DNA of 64,000 bases, from NCBI RefSeq assembly GCF_934330165.1, contig NZ_CAKRGI010000001.1, positions 124,001 to 188,000 on the forward strand, read 5' to 3'. This document shows positions 20,289-25,581 of this stretch, one piece after another. This stretch comes from an uncultured Mediterraneibacter sp. (GTDB lineage Bacteria; Bacillota; Clostridia; Lachnospirales; Lachnospiraceae). Position 1 is the first letter of the stretch, and every line of letters begins with the position of its first letter. The position numbers and the translations under genes are program-made. The notes below the pieces were generated by a model that did no database searches, was not told the origin of the DNA, and worked only from the letters and a program-made list of their open reading frames with translations.

Positions 20289-20953
20289 TGCTCGTCCTCC
20301 TTCAGTGCCTGTGCTATATAATCAGAAACTGATATCGTCTTTTCTAATTTGGGCAGACAGATTTCCTTTAAAGAGCATGAATTACAAGCCTTACTCTTTT
20401 TGACTTTTGGCGTATAACCTCGCTCATAATACTGATGCATTTCCTGAAATATTTCTTTTACTTCATCACGTAGTTCCTGTGAAAATGTAATATTCTCTCT
20501 TCTCCTCGTTTCTCCATAAAAAAGTGCCCCTTCAGATATTGTAGTAGAAAACATTTCTTCCAGACACATTGCCTGTGCTGTTAGCTGTAATTTATCTTCG
20601 TCCGTTATCTTAGGCATTCCTTTTTTATATTCCACAGGAAAAACAGAATATAATCCTCTATGACCAAACAATGTAATTCCATCTTCACATTTATGAAATT
20701 CTACCAAGTCACATTCCCCACTAACTCCAAGCTCTTTCGAGGAAACCGGAAGTGCCCGAACAAGAAGTGTATCTTTTCTTTTTTCTTTTACACTGGGATC
20801 ATGGACTTTCTTATGCATTAATTCACCAATAACTGTATGAACATTTTCACTCCACTGCTGCTCAATATGGATCAAAGCCCATTGCCGTCGGCAGAATTTA
20901 AAATGCTGTATCCCTGATAACATTAAATATTCGTCTTCTTTATATGCCATCAA
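20285..20953 (-). CDS. cas4: CRISPR-associated exonuclease Cas4
   Basis: 222 residues with RecB-like nuclease motifs: GECDLVEF, then PVEYKKG, then the QLTAQAMCLEE helix. An iron-sulfur cluster is predicted from Cys22 near the N-terminus (FKFCRRQW) and the C-terminal set CNSCSLKEIC. In type I-C, Cas4 joins Cas1-Cas2 to trim prespacers and select those with a TTC PAM. It overlaps cas7 and cas1 by 4 bp on each side. Confidence 0.97.
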   Translation of the reverse strand: MMAYKEDEYLMLSGIQHFKFCRRQWALIHIEQQWSENVHTVIGELMHKKVHDPSVKEKRKDTLLVRALPVSSKELGVSGECDLVEFHKCEDGITLFGHRGLYSVFPVEYKKGMPKITDEDKLQLTAQAMCLEEMFSTTISEGALFYGETRRRENITFSQELRDEVKEIFQEMHQYYERGYTPKVKKSKACNSCSLKEICLPKLEKTISVSDYIAQALKEDEQ

Positions 20954-21861
20954 ATCATCCTTTTCATCTCAACTGAATCTGGAATCATTTTCTCGTGAAT
21001 CTGAACTGTATAATCCTGATATTTTCTTGGATATTCAATTTCTTCTTTTTTTCTTACTTCGACTGCATCAAAAAGCTTATATGCCGGACAATCCCCCAGT
21101 TCTTTGCTGTGCTTAAACACAATAAGCTCCCGGACAGCCATTTTCCCTCTTGCAGCTGAATGATCATTTTCAAACATATTAATAATTGCCTCCCACAAAA
21201 GATCTAAGTCTTCCTCTGAGAATCCTGTCACTTTTCTGGCCAGATTCGCTGAAATATATCCTTCCACTCGATACAATCCATACGGAACAATATTTTTTCT
21301 TCCCATTTCAGTACTCTTATTTTCAGCATCTTTTTCCGTTGTAATTGCAACTCTTGTAATCGTAACTTCCTGACTGACAATCGGATCGATACTTCTTGCA
21401 AAGCCAAGCTGTACCGGTCCCCTTACCTGTCCACAATTCAAAGAAGCTTTTACAAAAGTGGTCATAACTGCACCAAAGGTACGAATATCATAGAAATTAT
21501 CACACATATAATCTCTCAGTTTTATATCCACGTCTTTATCTGATTTTTTTAATTTCTTCAATGCTTCGGTAACTTTTTTGTCCTCTGTTTCTGTAATTCC
21601 AAGGCTTTCACAGGCTTCCCGGTCGCTTCTGTTCAACGGAACATCTTCTTTGATATAGATTTTATAACCTTTTGCATCTTCCTTTACTGTTTCCACATAA
21701 TTACGGATTTTTCGCTTCAGACACACGTCTGTAACCAGTCCCAATCCACTTTCCGGATCTATTCTTGGCATATTACCAGAATCCGGATCTCCATTCGGAT
21801 TTCCATTTTCTACATCAAACAGTACCACAAACTCATAACGATTTTTAATTGCTTCTCCCAT
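20950..21861 (-). CDS. cas7: Cascade backbone protein Cas7c (Csd2)
   Basis: 303 residues. The N-terminus has the Csd2 hallmark (FDVENGNPNGDPDSGNMPR), and DIRTFGAVM and GQVRGPVQLGFARSIDP are typical internal motifs. Several copies coat the crRNA spacer in type I-C Cascade. The start lies directly after the cas8c stop (1 bp), and the stop overlaps cas4. Confidence 0.97.
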   Translation of the reverse strand: MGEAIKNRYEFVVLFDVENGNPNGDPDSGNMPRIDPESGLGLVTDVCLKRKIRNYVETVKEDAKGYKIYIKEDVPLNRSDREACESLGITETEDKKVTEALKKLKKSDKDVDIKLRDYMCDNFYDIRTFGAVMTTFVKASLNCGQVRGPVQLGFARSIDPIVSQEVTITRVAITTEKDAENKSTEMGRKNIVPYGLYRVEGYISANLARKVTGFSEEDLDLLWEAIINMFENDHSAARGKMAVRELIVFKHSKELGDCPAYKLFDAVEVRKKEEIEYPRKYQDYTVQIHEKMIPDSVEMKRMI

Positions 21862-23610
21862 TTACTTGTCCTCCTTTTTTTCGTACTTCTTTTGTATCTG
21901 ATGATAATATCCTAACATGAACTTTCCCTGCTCCTCTAATGATAATCGCTTCGGAATTCCTGCATTTTCTTCTGACACATCTAATTTTCCCATCAGATCA
22001 GCCAACACTTTTTCATAATATATTTTTCTGGCAACTGATTCCCGGTCTATTTTCTTGATATGACTATTTTTCAATTTTATCAGAACCGGAAATATTGATG
22101 CTGGTGTTGCACATGCAGAATTAAAATATCTGTCTCGAATTGTTGCATTAATTCCAGGATTCGCATCCTTTTGAATTGATTCCAGTACTGCAAATATTCT
22201 TCCAAGTACATAGGAAGTCTCTATACACTCTTCATTTAATCCCATACTATCGTCTCCTTCTTTCCATCCACGGTTTTTAATTAAAAAGGCTTTTATAATT
22301 GCCGCTCTTCCATAAGTAACTTTCCCCTGCTCGGCTCTTATTCGTATCAGAGTATCCGTATATAAGCTTTCTGGATATCTTGAATCTTCCAGAATTGCTC
22401 TTAATACCATTGATGCCATATTAGGAACTGGAGTTTTATCCTTTGACTTCTGATTCACTGTTTCATCCAGCATCTTCTTTACTCCCAGATATTCATTCTC
22501 CACCCAGGAAGGTTTCACAATTTCCATTCTCTGATAATGTCTGGAAATATTTTTAATAATAGTTCCAAATGAATTTTGATAAAAGAACCGAACTGATAAT
22601 CTTGCTGCATTTGGTGCAAGACACAGGATATAAAATGGCTGATTCGGATCTAAGTTGATATCCTCAAGGTCTACCCATAATCCCTTTTCTAAATTTCCAA
22701 ATACTTTTCTCATTTCTTTCTGATTATCCGGCTGGGGATTCATCCAGGACAAAAATGTCTTTTGATATTCTTCTTTTCCTGATTCTGCCCAGAATACAAT
22801 CATGGAATCTCCTAATGGAAATTGATATTCTCTTTGACTCAATAAATAATTTAATGCTGTTGTGTATGCAAACTCCGCATACTTCCCGACCGGTGCATTA
22901 TAACTTTGTTCTTTTCCATAAGACTCGAATGACGGGGCATTAAATGACACAAGTGCTGCTCCACTTGACTGTGCTCCCGGGACTCCTTTTATTCCTCTAT
23001 GAATACGTGCTATCTCTGTTGTCTGTCCTGTCACAAGACAGATGCCTTTCTTTCCATTATTTTCTTTTACTTGAAGCTTGTCCCATAGATTTTTTATTTC
23101 ATCGTCTTCCTGTGCATAAATCCCTTTCATACTAAAGATAATATTTCCGCCTTCATTCAGTTCTTCCCAATGTTCTTTAATCACAGAATTCTTCTTTGCC
23201 TGTTCCGGATTCCAGTTTTTAAAGTAAAGACAGATTGCTTTCGCCATTTCTCCCTCTGCCTCTCCAAGAATTGCTAAGTGCTTTTCCCTTGCCGCATGAA
23301 AGCAATCTATAACTCTCTGATTTGTTCCTTCTGCATCAATTCCAAGAAAATACTTGGCATTATCACATAAAAAGTTAGAAGCAATCCCTGAAGATCTTGT
23401 AACCATTTCCGGTACATTTAAAGGTTCGGGAACCCATACTTTCTTCTTGCCTCTTTGCTCTTCCTTTTTCAATGAAATAATCGTTTTTATTGTTCCATCC
23501 GCATTTAATTCTATTGCATGCGATACTTTTGCCTGACACCAGCCTGGTTTTGCTGCTTTTCCCTGCTGTACGAGTTCCTCGTAATACTTTACCAATGCCT
23601 GCAGAATCAT
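21862..23610 (-). CDS. cas8c: Cascade large subunit Cas8c (Csd1)
   Basis: 582 residues, normal for Csd1. Recognised from its N-terminus (ILQALVKYYEEL), the motif ICLVTGQTTEIARIHRGIKG, and VSFNAPSFESYGKEQSYNAPVG. Cas8c reads the PAM (TTC in characterised type I-C systems) and, through an internal start site in many species, also yields a small Cas11c subunit. The C-terminal 120 residues (from about SYVLGRIFAVLESIQK) would be that Cas11c region. The start overlaps the cas5c stop by 4 bp. Confidence 0.96.
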   Translation of the reverse strand: MILQALVKYYEELVQQGKAAKPGWCQAKVSHAIELNADGTIKTIISLKKEEQRGKKKVWVPEPLNVPEMVTRSSGIASNFLCDNAKYFLGIDAEGTNQRVIDCFHAAREKHLAILGEAEGEMAKAICLYFKNWNPEQAKKNSVIKEHWEELNEGGNIIFSMKGIYAQEDDEIKNLWDKLQVKENNGKKGICLVTGQTTEIARIHRGIKGVPGAQSSGAALVSFNAPSFESYGKEQSYNAPVGKYAEFAYTTALNYLLSQREYQFPLGDSMIVFWAESGKEEYQKTFLSWMNPQPDNQKEMRKVFGNLEKGLWVDLEDINLDPNQPFYILCLAPNAARLSVRFFYQNSFGTIIKNISRHYQRMEIVKPSWVENEYLGVKKMLDETVNQKSKDKTPVPNMASMVLRAILEDSRYPESLYTDTLIRIRAEQGKVTYGRAAIIKAFLIKNRGWKEGDDSMGLNEECIETSYVLGRIFAVLESIQKDANPGINATIRDRYFNSACATPASIFPVLIKLKNSHIKKIDRESVARKIYYEKVLADLMGKLDVSEENAGIPKRLSLEEQGKFMLGYYHQIQKKYEKKEDK

Positions 23611-24269
23611 CTGATCACCTCACAGTTTCGTAAATCCAGCACTCCTTTTCTCATGACTGCTCTGAAAAACATCGGCTGTATTTCATCCGGATTGCTATAA
23701 TCCATATCATACAACATAAATCCCAAGTCCTTTTCAGGCACTGTATCATAACTGGTATGTATCTCTTTTTCTTCACATAAACAGAACTGAGCCGGAAATT
23801 CTCTGCACCCAAAATATGGCATATGATAGCACTCTCCTCTTTTTAAACGACGCATGATAATATCTTTAAATTTTCCAGGATTGTCCGATGCATTTGCCTT
23901 ATTCGTCATTTCAAAATGTGCTTCTATGATATAGCATACATCACATAAAATTAGAGAGGCTCTCTGAACAATGTCTTCTTTTGTACTAAGATAAAGCGGT
24001 TTATCTGCCCCATTATACACTTGCAGTACATTGCTGGCAGATATCTTGCTTTTTACTTCATTTCGCCTGACACTTGTAAAGCGGATTGGATTCTTCACAT
24101 AAATCTTATCAATAACCCATTTCAGACCGGGATGCCAGTATATTGCTTCCAGAATTCCACGTGCTGCTGAAGGTGTCATAACATCATAAGAACATCTTTC
24201 AACCTTCATCTCCGGTCTTGAGAACAAAGCATAATCGCCCCACACTTTTACTTTTACACCTATGCCCAT
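23607..24269 (-). CDS. cas5c: Cas5c (Cas5d), crRNA-processing endoribonuclease of Cascade
   Basis: 220 residues. N-terminal VKVWGDYALFSRPEMKVER and SYDVMTPSAARGILEAIYW are diagnostic, with RFTSVRRNEVKSKI and CYHMPYFGCREFPAQF further on. Type I-C lacks Cas6; Cas5c cuts the repeat RNA and keeps the 11-nt 5' handle. The ATG follows the stop of the upstream non-cas gene with no gap (TAG then ATG), and the ribosome site AAAGGAG lies inside that gene. Expression is thus coupled to the inserted two-gene module. In most type I-C operons cas5c directly follows cas3; here it does not. Confidence 0.97.
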   Translation of the reverse strand: MGIGVKVKVWGDYALFSRPEMKVERCSYDVMTPSAARGILEAIYWHPGLKWVIDKIYVKNPIRFTSVRRNEVKSKISASNVLQVYNGADKPLYLSTKEDIVQRASLILCDVCYIIEAHFEMTNKANASDNPGKFKDIIMRRLKRGECYHMPYFGCREFPAQFCLCEEKEIHTSYDTVPEKDLGFMLYDMDYSNPDEIQPMFFRAVMRKGVLDLRNCEVIR

Positions 24270-24710
24270 CTATAATACTTCTCCTTTCTTATAGCATGCT
24301 GCAATATAATCCCGCGGCTGGTAATAAAAATCTGTATTATAGTCTGATATTTTTTCATCTATCCACGAATGATAAACTTCCCATAACCCTTTTAAAATAT
24401 CAGAATCTTTATAACTATCCTCTATCAGACGTTCGTACACTTCACCTATATCCCAATAATCAGGAATTCTATAACGGCACTCAATTACATTATCAAAATT
24501 TCCTGTTGTGATCTTACATTCGGTTACGAATTCATGTGCAACCTTTTCAATTGGTTCACAGTGCAGCACATCCGCATATTCATAGATTCTGTCTATGTTC
24601 TCTTTGCCCAGGGCTTCTGTTATTTCACATCTGGTTTTCTTTTTTAAACGTCCCATATATTCAATCAGACTGCACGTAAAAAATAAATTATTATTATTTT
24701 TTGTTCCCAT
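24270..24710 (-). CDS. Uncharacterised partner of DUF3990 protein, possible antitoxin or immunity protein
   Basis: 146 residues. It begins within the last 17 bp of the DUF3990 gene and ends flush with the cas5c start. The N-terminal half (FFTCSLIEYMGRLKKKTR, then IDRIYEYADVLHCEPIEKVA) is helical. Its spacing of a CxxIE-like helix and a later DVLH segment recalls DUF3791-type proteins, which often accompany DUF3990 genes. The second half has IPDYWDIGEVYERLI and a tyrosine-rich end (DFYYQPRDYIAACY). I recall similar proteins next to DUF3990 in Lachnospiraceae, but no tested function. Its overlap with the toxin-like gene makes an antitoxin role plausible; it could equally be a second effector subunit. 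Start ATG with GAGG seven bases upstream. Confidence 0.65.
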   Translation of the reverse strand: MGTKNNNNLFFTCSLIEYMGRLKKKTRCEITEALGKENIDRIYEYADVLHCEPIEKVAHEFVTECKITTGNFDNVIECRYRIPDYWDIGEVYERLIEDSYKDSDILKGLWEVYHSWIDEKISDYNTDFYYQPRDYIAACYKKGEVL

Positions 24711-25161
24711 TTACTGCCTCACTTCCTACATACTGTAATGTATCTAATGCTGATATCGTATGAAAGCTGATCTGATGTGTCGGATGATTGAATTTAACAA
24801 GTTCCCAAAAGGCAGCTCTTGATATTTTCCCATCTATAAAATTCTGTACATAATTATAAATGGTATCGTCCGCCATTGGTCCCTCTACAATATCATAATC
24901 ATGCGATTGTCCGCTTCGACAGGCAACAATAAAATCCAACCATTCTTCTGTCATTTCTTCAAAGATCAAATACTTTAATTTTTTATCCGGTATATATTCA
25001 TAACAATTCACATATCCTTTGCGTCCGTAACGAGTTGCCCAGCGTTCCGCCTGTTCCTGCATCCGGGTACAATAAAAGCCGAAATAAAAATCTTTGTTAT
25101 ACACTGCTTTCCTTATCTCTGGAAATTCTACAATCTCTTTGCTTCCATGGTACAAAATCAA
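24694..25161 (-). CDS. DUF3990 protein, ADP-ribosyltransferase-fold toxin candidate
   Basis: 155 residues, starting at a TTG at 25161 behind a strong AGGAGG. DUF3990 hallmarks are LYHGSKEIVEFP at the N-terminus (His5), DFYFGFYCTRMQEQAERWA (Tyr30), and near the C-terminus HQISFHTISALDTLQYVGS (Gln130). DUF3990 has been grouped with the ADP-ribosyltransferase superfamily, and His, Tyr and Gln would be its H-Y-[E/Q] positions. That predicts transfer of ADP-ribose from NAD+ to an unknown target, or NAD+ depletion. It is the first gene of the transcript that continues into the partner gene and cas5c-cas8c-cas7-cas4-cas1-cas2. The non-ATG start fits low translation. The family assignment is strong; toxicity is inference. 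Confidence 0.8.
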   Translation of the reverse strand: MILYHGSKEIVEFPEIRKAVYNKDFYFGFYCTRMQEQAERWATRYGRKGYVNCYEYIPDKKLKYLIFEEMTEEWLDFIVACRSGQSHDYDIVEGPMADDTIYNYVQNFIDGKISRAAFWELVKFNHPTHQISFHTISALDTLQYVGSEAVNGNKK

Positions 25162-25228
25162 AATTCTTCTCCTCCTTCCGATTACATAAAATTGCTAAAT
25201 TACACTATAAACTCTATTTACTAAAAAT

Positions 25229-25248
25229 ATAGTATCTACTTATACTAT
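25229..25248. repeat. Palindrome in the leader of the toxin/cas transcript
   Basis: ATAGTAT at 25229-25235 and ATACTAT at 25242-25248 form a perfect 7-bp inverted repeat with a 6-bp spacer, about 15-30 nt downstream of the predicted transcription start and 68-87 bp before the toxin start codon. The size and symmetry suit a dimeric repressor, for example the partner protein acting on its own promoter, or a small leader hairpin. The region is AT-rich, so chance remains possible. Confidence 0.45.
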
Positions 25249-25267
25249 TTTCATTCTTTATAAAATC

Positions 25268-25296
25268 ACTATACTACAGTTTATTTTGGTAATCAA
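25268..25296 (-). promoter_or_regulatory. Predicted sigma-A promoter of the toxin-partner-cas5c...cas2 operon
   Basis: On the minus strand TTGATT (25296-25291) and TATAGT (25273-25268) are separated by exactly 17 bp, predicting a start near 25261 and a leader of about 100 nt before the TTG start codon. The -35 hexamer lies inside the 34-nt protospacer footprint of the crRNA-like RNA, so Cascade bound there would block RNA polymerase. No other strong promoter is evident before cas5c. Confidence 0.65.
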
Positions 25297-25326
25297 CATC
25301 TTTTATTCATTTTAAATTCCATTGAA
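25290..25326 (-). promoter_or_regulatory. Putative Cascade operator: TTC PAM plus partial protospacer for the crRNA-like RNA
   Basis: On the minus strand TTC (25326-25324) is followed from 25323 by AATGGAATTTAAAATGAATA. The spacer-like part of the small RNA (from 25398) begins AATGGTATTTTTAATGAAAA. Positions 1-5, 7-10, 13-18 and 20-21 agree: 17 of the first 21, with a perfect seed apart from position 6, which is not read in type I systems. After position 21 the match is lost. TTC is the established type I-C PAM. A PAM-proximal partial match allows binding without full cleavage licensing, as in CreA/CreR regulation. The 34-nt footprint ends at 25290 and covers the -35 box. Confidence 0.75.
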
Positions 25327-25337
25327 AATACTTTTTC

Positions 25338-25366
25338 TTGAAATATTTCCTATAACCGTTTATACT
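25338..25366 (+). promoter_or_regulatory. Predicted sigma-A promoter of the crRNA-like RNA
   Basis: TTGAAA at 25338-25343 and TATACT at 25361-25366 with a 17-bp spacer are close to the sigma-A consensus. The predicted start, seven bases after the -10, is G25373, exactly the GTC with which the pseudo-repeat begins. It diverges from the toxin/cas promoter. The Cascade target site ends 12 bp upstream of this -35, so self-regulation is possible. Confidence 0.7.
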
Positions 25367-25372
25367 TATGTT

Positions 25373-25480
25373 GTCTGGTATTCCAGTGGATTGAAATAAT
25401 GGTATTTTTAATGAAAAAGCTGAGGGGTTTGTCGCTTTAACGATTTATTAGTGCGACAGCCCCCTCTCTTTATTTCCGTA
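25373..25480 (+). ncRNA. crRNA-like guard/regulatory RNA (CreA- or CreR-like), type I-C
   Basis: The predicted RNA of about 105 nt has three parts. 1) A shortened repeat, 25373-25397: GTC, a 4-bp hairpin CTGG-TATT-CCAG (25375-25386), then TGGATTGAAAT, identical to the 11-nt crRNA handle of this locus (12 nt with the preceding G). 2) A spacer-like segment from 25398 whose first 21 nt match the toxin/cas promoter region next to a TTC PAM. 3) An intrinsic terminator instead of a second repeat. It runs opposite to cas3 and the effector genes and does not belong to the array. Cas5c could trim the 5' side between 25386 and 25387. The parts are seen directly; transcription and loading into Cascade are inferred. 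Confidence 0.75.
25422..25466. terminator. Bidirectional intrinsic terminator ending both the crRNA-like RNA and cas3
   Basis: Arms GAGGGGTTTGTCGC (25422-25435) and GCGACAGCCCCCTC (25453-25466) pair over 14 positions with one mismatch and one G-U pair, around a 17-nt loop. On the plus strand the tail is TCTTTATTT, ending the small RNA near 25476-25480. On the minus strand the arm is followed by AGCTTTTTC, ending cas3 transcripts before they reach the toxin gene. This insulates cas3 from the effector operon, unlike the usual single type I-C operon. Confidence 0.85.
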
Positions 25481-25581
25481 AGCAATGAGCCAAAATCTGT
25501 ACTAGCACACAAAAGACCTTGCAACTGCCTCGGTAACTTGAGGAACTCGCAAAGTGTGTTTCTCAAAATCCACAATCCATA

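Noticed and set aside
25467..25581. A second pseudo-repeat at the cas3 3' end (GTGGATTTTGAG on the minus strand near 25568)
   Set aside because: Only seven bases of the handle match and no hairpin or promoter accompanies it.
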